Origin: Gemmatimonas sp.
GTDB taxonomy: Bacteria > Gemmatimonadota > Gemmatimonadetes > Gemmatimonadales > Gemmatimonadaceae
Assembly (NCBI RefSeq): GCF_021298855.1
Contig: NZ_JAJTHI010000022.1
Coordinates: forward strand, 124,001-188,000
Direction of reading: 5' to 3'
Length of the DNA stretch: 64,000 nt
Of this stretch, positions 25,882 to 33,772 are shown piece after piece. Both the position numbers and the translations under genes were made by a program. Position 1 is the stretch's first letter; each line of letters opens with the position of its first letter. The notes under the pieces are model-generated. The model had not been told where the DNA came from. It did not search any database and saw only the letters and a list, made by a program, of their open reading frames with translations.

Positions 25882-27822
25882 ATGCGACACCCGCTAGTTT
25901 CGCTCGCCGCCCTTGGCGCACTGCTGAGTCCTCTCCTGAACGCCGGGACCGGCGCGCAGGGGCAACCCCTCAGCGCCAGTGACGTCACGTCGGTCCGCTC
26001 CATTGTCGGGGGCGTGGCGCCGCAATGGTCGCCAGACGGAGCGCGTCTGCTCATCGGCGGTGCGCTGGGAGGTTCGGATCTGTGGACCGTCCCGGCGGCT
26101 GGCGGTCTGCCAACGTCGCTCGATATCCAACTCGGCGAGATCGCCTTCCTGCAGTCGCATCAGCCCAAGTACGCGCCCAATGGTCAGTGGCTCTCGTACA
26201 TCTCGAATCGCAACGGCCCTGCCGAGCTCTTCGTGCGCTCGCTGCGGGATGGGACGGAGATGCAGCTCACGAATCTTGGCGGACGCATCAACTCCTATTC
26301 ATGGTCGCCGGACGGGAATTCCATCGCGTTTGCCGGCGACAAGTTCGGGCACTTCGATGTCTACACCGTCACGGTACCCGGCAAGGCCGTCGTGCGCCTG
26401 ACCAACGACACCCGGTACGAGGTCTTTCCCACCTGGACCCCTGACGGGAAGCGGGTGGTGTACGCCCGCATGGACGAGCGCTGGCTCGAGCACGAGGTGC
26501 TCGAACGGTCCGCCGCTGGCGACGGACAACCGCGAACGATCGTGAAGGATGTCGACTTCTTCGACTATCAGGCTGGCGGGAATTTCGGCTATTCGCTGGT
26601 CTCACCAGATGGCAGCACGCTGCTGTTTCGTTCGCACCGCAGCGGGTGGATCAACTATTGGATCGTGCCGATGGCCGGCGGCGTTCCGCGGCCAGTCGCG
26701 GCCGAGGCGGCTAATCAGTCCGGCGCCCGGTGGTCGCCGGACGGAAAGTCGATCCTGTATCAGGCGCTGTGGAACGGGACACAGGACCTGCGGATCGTTG
26801 CCGCTGGCGGCGGCGCGCCGCGCGTGCTGGCAAAACCCGACGGCATGGGGGTGATCAGCAACGCGGAATGGTCACCCGACGGACGTCAGGTGAGCTTCAC
26901 CCGCGAAACCCCGACCGAAGCGGCCGACCTGTTCGTCGTGAACACTGCGGGAGGTGCCCCCCGCCGACTGACGACCTCATCCACCGCGAGCCATGTCGCG
27001 AGCCGGCTCATCACGCCGAAAAAGGTATCGTACAAGTCCCCGGACGGCCTGACCATTCAGGCGTATCTCTACGAGCCCACGCTGGCACCCGGCAGCAAGG
27101 CGCCCGGCATCCTGTTCATTCACGGTGGACCGACCTCGTCATTCAACGATACGTATCAGGCGCAGGTGCAGTACCTGGCCATGCGGGGGTACGCCGTCCT
27201 GCTGCCGAACATCCGGGGCAGTTCCGGATACGGCAAGATCTTTGAGGACGCGAACAACGGCTGCTGGGGACGCTGTGACCTGCCCGATGTCACCTCCGGC
27301 GTCGAGTTTCTGAAGACGCTGCCGTACATCGAGCCCACGCGGATGGGCATCACGGGCACGAGCTATGGTGGATGCATGAGCCTCGCGGCCGCGGCCTTCG
27401 CTCCCGGCGTCTTTCAGGCGGCGATCGCCGCGTCAGGGTATGGCGACTGGCTGCACTTCCACGCAGAGCAGGAGTTGCGCCACGTGAAGCTCGTCGAGTA
27501 CGAGTTCGGCGACTTGCCACAGGCCGCAGACAAGTACCGCATGTCGTCGCCGATCTTCTTCATGAAGGAGATCCAGACGCCGATCATGCTCATTCATGGC
27601 GTGGGGGCGCAACTTCCGCGCTCGGTGGCCTCCGCGACCTTTGCCGATCGCCTGGAAATGAACTACAAGCCGTTCACCTACAAGACCTATCCGAATGAGA
27701 ACTACTACATTCGGCGTCGTGACAACATCCAGGTCATGCTCGGGGACATGGTCGCGTACTTCGACCAACACCTGAAGGACGGTATCCGGGAGCCGGCCCG
27801 CGCGCGCGAAGGCACCCGATGA
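25882..27822 (+). CDS. Secreted S9-like protein 2 (degenerate catalytic triad)
   Basis: A 646-residue paralogue of the S9-like protein at 17508 with the same plan: signal peptide (MRHPLVSLAALGALLSPLLNAG), a TolB-like propeller with WSPDG blades, and an S9 alpha/beta-hydrolase domain. The nucleophile serine is present in GTSYGG (S494). The triad Asp position is Ala (HGVGAQLP) and the His position is Tyr (YPNENYY). It starts after the hairpin following susD and ends in an ATGA overlap with a third copy. Retention of the fold with the same two losses in all copies points to a selected function other than standard S9 catalysis, or to replacement residues elsewhere. Confidence 0.9.
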   Translation: MRHPLVSLAALGALLSPLLNAGTGAQGQPLSASDVTSVRSIVGGVAPQWSPDGARLLIGGALGGSDLWTVPAAGGLPTSLDIQLGEIAFLQSHQPKYAPNGQWLSYISNRNGPAELFVRSLRDGTEMQLTNLGGRINSYSWSPDGNSIAFAGDKFGHFDVYTVTVPGKAVVRLTNDTRYEVFPTWTPDGKRVVYARMDERWLEHEVLERSAAGDGQPRTIVKDVDFFDYQAGGNFGYSLVSPDGSTLLFRSHRSGWINYWIVPMAGGVPRPVAAEAANQSGARWSPDGKSILYQALWNGTQDLRIVAAGGGAPRVLAKPDGMGVISNAEWSPDGRQVSFTRETPTEAADLFVVNTAGGAPRRLTTSSTASHVASRLITPKKVSYKSPDGLTIQAYLYEPTLAPGSKAPGILFIHGGPTSSFNDTYQAQVQYLAMRGYAVLLPNIRGSSGYGKIFEDANNGCWGRCDLPDVTSGVEFLKTLPYIEPTRMGITGTSYGGCMSLAAAAFAPGVFQAAIAASGYGDWLHFHAEQELRHVKLVEYEFGDLPQAADKYRMSSPIFFMKEIQTPIMLIHGVGAQLPRSVASATFADRLEMNYKPFTYKTYPNENYYIRRRDNIQVMLGDMVAYFDQHLKDGIREPARAREGTR

Positions 27823-29762
27823 GTCGCGCAACCGGCCTCCTGCTGATCACCGGCGCACTGCTCGGCACGCCACTTGGCGTGTCCCTTGGTGCGCAGTCGG
27901 CAGAACCTCGGGCGTTGTCTGCGCGTGAACTTACGGGGATACGGTCGGCGGTTGCGAGCGAGCCGCAGTGGTCGCCCGACGGCTCCACCCTGATGTTCAA
28001 TTCGTCACTCGGTGAGGGGGGCCTCTGGGCGGTCCCCGCCAGCGGCGGATTCCCCACCGCACTCAACGTCAGGACCGGGGGCACCACGTTCCTGGGGTCG
28101 GCGCAGCCGGAATGGTCACCAGACGGCAAGTGGCTCTCGTACGTGTCGACCAAATCCGGAACGCCGGAACTGTGGCTGAGTTCCGTCGCCGATGGGCAGG
28201 AGCGCCAGCTGACGAACCTGGGTGGACGGATTGGGTCGTACACCTGGGCGCCCGATGGATCCGCCATCGCCTTCTCGGATGACAAGCTGGGCAACCATGA
28301 CATCTGGACCATCCGGATCGCCGATGGGCATCTGCGCCGCCTGACGAATGGGCCGCTCCTCGAGGTCTCCCCGACCTGGACTCCCGACGGACGCCAGGTG
28401 GTCTACGTCCGACTCGACTCCACGTGGCGCAATCATGACGTGCTGGTCATGGCGCCCGACGGCAGTGGTCCGCGCGTCATCGTGCAGGATACGGGCCTGT
28501 TTGATTATCAGGCGGGAGGGGCGTTCGGCCCTGCGCAGGTCTCGCCTGCCGGCACACACCTGCTGTTCCGCTCGCAGCGATCGGGATGGGTCAACTACTG
28601 GGTGGTGCCCATGACGGGCGGAGAGGCTCGCCAGATTGCCGCGGAACCTGCCAATCAGAGTGGCGCACGCTGGTCGCCTGATGGTCGCGACATTCTGTAT
28701 TTGTCGCTGCAGAATGGCACCCAGCACTTGCGGGCCGTGGCTTTGGCCGGTGGCGTATCCCGATCTGTGGCGTCGCCGTCGGGAATGGGCATGGTCTCGG
28801 CAGCCAACTGGTCACCCGATGGACGGCGGGTCAGCTATGTGCTGGCGTCACCGACGACCCCGGGAGACCTGTACGTCGTGCCGTTTGCAGGAGGGCAGGC
28901 CACTCGGCTGACGAACTCGGACCCTCCGGCGCACATCGCGCAATCGCTCATCGTACCGGAAAAGCTCACCTACCGATCGGAGGACGGCCTCGAGATTTCC
29001 GCGTATCTGTACCGGCCACGTGGGCTCGCCGTCAACGAAAAGGCACCGGGGCTGCTGTGGATTCATGGAGGACCCACGGCGCAGTTCAGCGACGCGCTGC
29101 AGCGTGACGTGCAGTTCTTCGCGATGCGTGGTTTCGCCGTCTTGCTGCCGAACATTCGCGGCAGCTCGGGCTATGGCCGTGCCTTCGAGGAAGCCAACAA
29201 CGGCTGCTGGGGGCGCTGCGATCTGCCGGATGTTCTGGCGGGAGTCGCCGTGCTGAAGACGCTGCCCGAGGTCCGTTCAGACCGGATGGGCATTACCGGC
29301 ACGAGCTACGGCGGATACATGAGCATGGCGGCCCCGGTCTTTGCGCCGAAGGTGTTCCAGGCGGCAATCGCCGCGTCCGGCTACGGCGACTGGGTCCACA
29401 CTGTGGCCGAGCAGGAAACGCGGCACGTGAAGCTGCTGGAACACGAGTTTGGCCCGTTGAGCCGCAATCTGGAGAAATACCGCCGCAGTTCACCGATCTA
29501 CGAGCTGGAGAATCTCGAGACCCCGATCATGCTGGTGCATGGCGCGGCCACCACCATTCCGCGATCCGACGCCTCCCGGTTGTTCGCCGACCGCCTCGAG
29601 ATGCTGTACAAGCCGTTCGTCTATCGCACCTATCCCAACGAGAACTACTACATCTCCAACCGGGAGAACACGGTTGCCCTGCTCGACGATATGCACGGTT
29701 TCTTCACGCAGCACCTGAAGGATGGTGCCGTGCACGGCGATGCCCGTGGTCCGCGGCGCTAG
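27819..29762 (+). CDS. Secreted S9-like protein 3 (degenerate catalytic triad)
   Basis: A 647-residue tandem paralogue of the preceding gene, overlapping it by four bases. It has a signal peptide (LLLITGALLGTPLGVSLGAQS), a beta-propeller with repeated QWSPDG and PEWSPDGKWLSYVS strands, and an S9 hydrolase domain with GTSYGG (S496). The Asp position is Thr (HGAATTIP) and the His position Tyr (YPNENYY). It is closer to copy 2 than to copy 1 (for example the shared CWGRCDLPD and YPNENYY blocks), so the 2-3 pair is probably the younger duplication. It is the last gene of the SusCD locus. Confidence 0.9.
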   Translation: MSRATGLLLITGALLGTPLGVSLGAQSAEPRALSARELTGIRSAVASEPQWSPDGSTLMFNSSLGEGGLWAVPASGGFPTALNVRTGGTTFLGSAQPEWSPDGKWLSYVSTKSGTPELWLSSVADGQERQLTNLGGRIGSYTWAPDGSAIAFSDDKLGNHDIWTIRIADGHLRRLTNGPLLEVSPTWTPDGRQVVYVRLDSTWRNHDVLVMAPDGSGPRVIVQDTGLFDYQAGGAFGPAQVSPAGTHLLFRSQRSGWVNYWVVPMTGGEARQIAAEPANQSGARWSPDGRDILYLSLQNGTQHLRAVALAGGVSRSVASPSGMGMVSAANWSPDGRRVSYVLASPTTPGDLYVVPFAGGQATRLTNSDPPAHIAQSLIVPEKLTYRSEDGLEISAYLYRPRGLAVNEKAPGLLWIHGGPTAQFSDALQRDVQFFAMRGFAVLLPNIRGSSGYGRAFEEANNGCWGRCDLPDVLAGVAVLKTLPEVRSDRMGITGTSYGGYMSMAAPVFAPKVFQAAIAASGYGDWVHTVAEQETRHVKLLEHEFGPLSRNLEKYRRSSPIYELENLETPIMLVHGAATTIPRSDASRLFADRLEMLYKPFVYRTYPNENYYISNRENTVALLDDMHGFFTQHLKDGAVHGDARGPRR

Positions 29763-29829
29763 GCGCACGCGCCGTTGCTGAGCGACACCACCGGGGCAGC
29801 CGCTCTGGGTGGCCGCTGGTGGGTAATGA

Positions 29830-30181
29830 TCACGACCCGTATCCCCCGCGGGCGAGACGTTCGATGCCCCACGCCGCCTGCTCGCGCACGATCTCGTGCT
29901 CGGGCTCGCGCATCGCCTCCAGCACGGCGAGATCCTCGTCGGAGCTGATGTTGCCCAGCACCACGCACGCGTTGCGCTGCAGCATCCACAGCGTGGCGCG
30001 CTTGATGGCTGAGCCCTTGAATGCCGCCGCGTACTCGGACGGCCCCATCATGAGGATCTCGCGCGCCAGGGCACGCGTGCCCGCGTGGTCGTACGACTCG
30101 GCGAACAGCTCCCGTGGTGCGAACTCCGGCAGCATCGCGTCACGCGCGCACTTCACATTCCACGGGCACACTTCGTTGAAA
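29830..30181 (-). pseudogene. Partial second copy of queG (3' third)
   Basis: Read on the minus strand, about 117 codons from NEVCPWNVKCARD to a stop match the C-terminal third of the intact QueG at 31920-32993: the last Fe-S cysteine, then REILMMGPSEYAAAFKGSAI, and the HEAT-like tail. The start, the catalytic domain and the first Fe-S motif are missing. By eye, base identity to the intact gene is only about 80 percent, so this is a diverged or foreign copy, not a recent duplication. It matches the scrap at 13096 more closely. With 30182-30352 it forms a stretch of about 590 bp with no intact gene. Confidence 0.8.
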
Positions 30182-30309
30182 GAATGGCCGGAAACCCGTA
30201 TTGAGATCAGGCTGTCGACTGGTCGGCTAACTCTCAAAAATACAACGACTTGAGCAAGCAAGGAGCGATTGCCTTGGGCGGCGGATTGGCCCCTCGCTCC
30301 ATCTGCTCG

Positions 30310-30333
30310 GAAGCTTGCCCCAGAAGAAGCTTC
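30310..30333. promoter_or_regulatory. Inverted repeat over the -35 of the AlbA_2 gene
   Basis: GAAGCTT at 30310-30316 and AAGCTTC at 30327-30333 form a 7-bp inverted repeat with a 10-base spacer. It overlaps the proposed -35 (TTGCCC, 30315-30320), a usual place for a repressor site; autoregulation by the downstream DNA-binding protein is plausible. Confidence 0.45.
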
Positions 30334-30343
30334 ATAGTATACT
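30315..30343 (+). promoter_or_regulatory. Sigma-70 type promoter, probably giving a leaderless mRNA
   Basis: TTGCCC (30315-30320), a 17-base spacer and TATACT (30338-30343) stand nine bases before the ATG at 30353. Transcription would then start at or next to the start codon, so the mRNA would be leaderless. No Shine-Dalgarno sequence is present. Confidence 0.6.
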
Positions 30344-30352
30344 TCCGAGCAT

Positions 30353-31705
30353 ATGGACCTCCTCGAGATCCTCACCCGCCCGGAAGGCAAGACCCTCGAG
30401 TTCAAGCGCGATCTGTCCTCTCCGGATGGCGTGCTCAAGACGCTGATCGCCTTCGCCAACACGGCCGGCGGTACGCTGCTCGTCGGGGTCGAGGATCGGA
30501 CGCGAAGCGTGCGAGGCGTACCTGATGCCCTCGATGTCGAAGAGCGGATCGCAAACATCGTGAGCGATTCCATCGCGCCCCGGCTGTTGCCGGACATCGA
30601 GATCCTGCCGTGGCGCCGCACGCAGGTCATCGCCATTCGGATTCATCCGAGCGCTGCTCGCCCGCACTATCTCAAACGTGAGGGAGCGGAGTCCGGGACC
30701 TACGTCCGCGTTGGCTCCACCAACCGCCGCGCCGATAACGAGATGCTGCAGGAGCTCCGCCGCACCGCGCGCGGAGAGAGCTACGACGAGCAGCCGATGA
30801 TCGACCTTGACTCGGAAGCGCTCGACTTCCGAGCTGCTTCCGAGTCCTTCAAGCCCACTCGGACCCTTCGGCGTCGCGACTTGGAGACGCTGAGGCTCGT
30901 CACCAGTCATCAGGGCCACACCGTACCGACGGTAGGCGGCATGCTACTCTTCGGTCGGGAGCGCGAGCGCCACTTCCCGGACGCTTGGATCCAGGCGGGG
31001 CGCTTTGACGGGCTCGAAAAGAGCCGTATCCTCGACCGGGCAGAGTTCCGCAACCCACCGGTCGCTGCCATCGAGGACGCCATCGCGTTCATCGAGAAGC
31101 ATTCCCTGTACAGTGCCGACATCGGGAGAGTCCGTCGAACGGATCGTTGGAACCTCCCGCCTGTTGCCGTACGAGAAGCTGTTATCAACGCGGTCGCCCA
31201 CGCCGACTACGCGCAGCGCGGCGCTCCGATTCGTATCTCGATCTTCGACGATCGCTTGGAGATCGAGAATCCGGGTCTGCTCCCGTTCGGCCTAACGGTC
31301 GCAGACCTCGAGAATGGCATCTCCAAGCTCCGAAACCGAGTAATCGGCCGCGTCTTCCATGCCATCGGCCTTATCGAGCAGTGGGGGAGTGGCATCCAGC
31401 GAATGACCGCCGCGTGCCGCGAGGCCGGGCTGGCTGACCCCCGGCTTGAGGAGATCGCAACGAGGTTTCGCGTGACCATATTCACCTCACGGGTCAACCG
31501 CCCCACGCTCGATGACACCGATCAGGCCATCGTCGATGGACTATCAGATGGGAAGGGCAAGTTGACCAGTGAGATCGCCGCCGTCATTGGACTGACCCCT
31601 CGGGCCACCCGTACCCGACTGGCCCGCCTCGTGGGTAACGGGCTTGTTCGCGAAGTTGGAAGCGGACCGCAGGATCCGAAGCGGCGCTATTTCCTGGCGA
31701 AGTAG
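30353..31705 (+). CDS. AlbA_2 (Schlafen-like) domain protein with HATPase and winged helix
   Basis: A 450-residue protein often annotated as a RecG-like helicase or transcriptional regulator, although it has no helicase motifs. An N-terminal AlbA_2/Schlafen domain (about 10-130) begins with KTLEFKRDLSS and has the GGTLLVGVED and PDIEILPWRRTQVIAIRI strands. An HATPase_c_4 domain (about 265-365) has REAVINAVAHADY and ENPGLLPFGLT. A winged helix closes the protein (LTSEIAAVIGLTPRATRTRLARLV). Local GC content is visibly lower than the surroundings, and it lies between a truncated and an intact queG, so transfer is likely. Relatives occur in mobile islands and defence neighbourhoods; its role here is unknown. 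Confidence 0.87.
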   Translation: MDLLEILTRPEGKTLEFKRDLSSPDGVLKTLIAFANTAGGTLLVGVEDRTRSVRGVPDALDVEERIANIVSDSIAPRLLPDIEILPWRRTQVIAIRIHPSAARPHYLKREGAESGTYVRVGSTNRRADNEMLQELRRTARGESYDEQPMIDLDSEALDFRAASESFKPTRTLRRRDLETLRLVTSHQGHTVPTVGGMLLFGRERERHFPDAWIQAGRFDGLEKSRILDRAEFRNPPVAAIEDAIAFIEKHSLYSADIGRVRRTDRWNLPPVAVREAVINAVAHADYAQRGAPIRISIFDDRLEIENPGLLPFGLTVADLENGISKLRNRVIGRVFHAIGLIEQWGSGIQRMTAACREAGLADPRLEEIATRFRVTIFTSRVNRPTLDDTDQAIVDGLSDGKGKLTSEIAAVIGLTPRATRTRLARLVGNGLVREVGSGPQDPKRRYFLAK

Positions 31706-31919
31706 AGCCAATACCACGTATGGAGCTCCCCGGGCATTCCCCGATGAGCCAGATCGACGAATCGCCCCGGGTTTCAGTAGAATCGTGAGTTGAGTCCCAC
31801 TTCGACCAGGTCCGAGGATCGGACACCCGTAGCTATCGCGCTTGCTACTTTGCCGGGGGACTAGTAGCCGATGGCCTCCATGATCCGCTGATCATGGTGA
31901 AAGGACCAAGGTGTGCTCT

Positions 31920-32993
31920 TCAGACTGCTCCGCGACTCAATTGAAGCACCGCCCACGCCGCCTGCTCGCGCACGATCTCGTGCTCGTGCTCGCGCATCGC
32001 CTCCAGCACGGCGAGATCCTCGTCGGTGCCCACGTTCCCCAGTACCACGCACGCGTTGCGCTGCAGCATCCACAGCTTCGCACGCTTGATCGCACTGCCC
32101 CTGAACGCCGCCGCATAATCGGCCGGCGTCATCATCAGGATTTCGCGCGCGAGTGCCCGCGTCCCCGCGCGATCGTGCGTATCCGCAAATAGCTCGCGCG
32201 GGCGGAACGCATCGAAGGCCGTGTCCCGCGCGAACTTCACGGTCCACGGACACACGTCATTGCAGATGTCGCAGCCGTAGAGCAGCCCGCCCACACCCTC
32301 GCGCAGCGCCGGCGGAATCGGCCCGCGGTGTTCGATGGTGAGGTAGCTGATGCAACGGTTTGCATCGAGCACCCGTGGCGCCGGAAGCGCCCCCGTGGGA
32401 CAGGCGTCCAGGCAGCGGGTGCAGGTGCCGCAACGATCGGCATCGAACGGCGCGTCCTCATCGAGCGCCACATCCACGAACAGCGAGGCCAGGAACAGGT
32501 GTGAACCGGCCCCCGGCACGATGAGCATGGTGTTCTTCCCCACCCACCCGAGCCCCGCGCGCTGCGCGAGATCCCGCTCGAGAATGGGCCCGCTGTCCAC
32601 GTACGGGCGCGCGTTCACCGGTCGCCCTACTTCGCGCTCCAGCCAGCCGTGCAGCTCCCGCACCCGCTCGCGCAGCACCACATGGTAGTCGTCGCCCCGC
32701 GCGTAGCGCGCCACGGGACCGGCTGGGGTGCGTCCCCCATACGAGGCGGCCACCACCACCGCGTGCGTGGCACCGGGGTGCGGCAGGCGGCTGTCGCGGC
32801 GCCGTGCCGCCCCTTCCCCCTCCAGGTACGCCATGGAGGCCTGATGGCCGGCGGCCAGCCAGGCGTCGAACGCGGCCCGTGTGGTTGGCTCACCCAATCG
32901 CGCCACGCCCGCGGCATCGAACCCCAGCCCGTACGCCTCGGCCTTGAGCCGTTCGGTGAGGGAGCGGATCGTCAGGGCTGTCGCCCCACCCAC
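31920..32993 (-). CDS. queG: Epoxyqueuosine reductase
   Basis: A 357-residue cobalamin-dependent iron-sulfur reductase that converts epoxyqueuosine in tRNA to queuosine. Both [4Fe-4S] motifs are visible: CGTCTRCLDACP (about residue 190) and CDICNDVCPW (about 240). The substrate and cobalamin domain spans about 15-180 with the RPYVDSGPILERDLAQRAGLGWVGKN block, and the HEAT-like tail runs from about 290. The last few codons after EQAAWA (VLQLSRGAV) differ from both partial copies in the window, so the extreme C-terminus may have been replaced by recombination. The start overlaps the end of the small membrane protein gene upstream by 22 bp. Confidence 0.96.
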   Translation of the reverse strand: MGGATALTIRSLTERLKAEAYGLGFDAAGVARLGEPTTRAAFDAWLAAGHQASMAYLEGEGAARRRDSRLPHPGATHAVVVAASYGGRTPAGPVARYARGDDYHVVLRERVRELHGWLEREVGRPVNARPYVDSGPILERDLAQRAGLGWVGKNTMLIVPGAGSHLFLASLFVDVALDEDAPFDADRCGTCTRCLDACPTGALPAPRVLDANRCISYLTIEHRGPIPPALREGVGGLLYGCDICNDVCPWTVKFARDTAFDAFRPRELFADTHDRAGTRALAREILMMTPADYAAAFRGSAIKRAKLWMLQRNACVVLGNVGTDEDLAVLEAMREHEHEIVREQAAWAVLQLSRGAV

Positions 32994-33220
32994 CGGGCAA
33001 AGGCGATCACGTCGCTGGCCGGCGGAATCGCCGCCTCGTCACCGTAGGCCGTGTACATGCGCCACCGTACGTAGGTCGTGGCGGGAAGCGGCAGAAACGG
33101 GAAGCGCCGGTACCAGTGCCGGTGCCGGAATCGCCACGCTACGCGCAGCAGGTCCACCGCCAGCGCCGGGGCCAGCAGGGCACGCCAGGCGAGCTGCAGG
33201 GAAAGGGTAATCCACGCCAT
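32972..33220 (-). CDS. Small membrane-associated protein
   Basis: An 82-residue protein with a hydrophobic N-terminal segment (AWITLSLQLAWRALLAPALAVDLLRVAW) followed by a basic HRHWYRRFPFLPLP stretch and a soluble tail ending in VIAFARWVGRQP. It overlaps the queG start by 22 bp, so it is translated with it. No family was recognised. The coding pattern (hydrophobic helix, conserved aromatic run TTYVRWRMYTAYGD) supports a real gene. Confidence 0.62.
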   Translation of the reverse strand: MAWITLSLQLAWRALLAPALAVDLLRVAWRFRHRHWYRRFPFLPLPATTYVRWRMYTAYGDEAAIPPASDVIAFARWVGRQP

Positions 33221-33331
33221 GCCGAAACCTAGCGGAATGTGTCGTGGCGAACGACGGCCACGCTCGGGAACAGGCGCGCGGCCCCTTCCGTCGGCACCGG
33301 GCCGGCATGGCCCGCATTAGATTGCCCGCTC

Positions 33332-33658
33332 ATGACCTTCGATGACTATCAGCAGCTGGCAGCCCGCACCCTGGGACGCGATCGCACGCCCGAGCAGCAG
33401 CTCGCCAACGCGGCGCTCGGGCTCACCGGCGAGGCGGGCGAAACCGCCGAGATCATCAAGAAGCACCTGTTCCATGCCACGCCCCTCGATCACGACGCGC
33501 TGGTGAAGGAACTCGGGGATTGTCTCTGGTACATCGGCGCCTTCGCCACCGTGCTGGACCTGTCACTCGAAGACATCGCGCAGCGCAACATCGACAAGTT
33601 GCGGCGGCGCTATCCGGATGGCTTTGATCCCGAGCGCAGCCGCACGCGGACCGAGTGA
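33332..33658 (+). CDS. MazG-like nucleotide pyrophosphohydrolase
   Basis: A 108-residue all-helical protein of the MazG superfamily. The metal-binding pattern GEAGETAEIIKK, then VKELGDCLWYIGAFA, gives the paired ExxE and ExxD acidic residues that bind Mg. Single-domain members hydrolyse NTPs, dNTPs or modified nucleotides. The ATG at 33332 lies directly before the conserved FDDYQQLAARTLG; the frame upstream is not conserved-looking. It is transcribed away from the small membrane protein and queG pair, sharing a short promoter gap of about 110 bp. Confidence 0.9.
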   Translation: MTFDDYQQLAARTLGRDRTPEQQLANAALGLTGEAGETAEIIKKHLFHATPLDHDALVKELGDCLWYIGAFATVLDLSLEDIAQRNIDKLRRRYPDGFDPERSRTRTE

Positions 33659-33772
33659 CGCCCCGTGGCCGGCCCGTGCGGTCCCCGGCGACGATCGCCC
33701 CTCGCAGCCCCCCCGCGAACCGTACCGCGCGAAGCGGCCATCGGGGGCGCCGCGCCCCTCGATGGTGGTGCC

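Noticed and set aside
29763-29829. Terminator after the third S9-like gene
   Set aside because: Only short GGCG/CGCC repeats are visible, with no T-run and no stable long stem.
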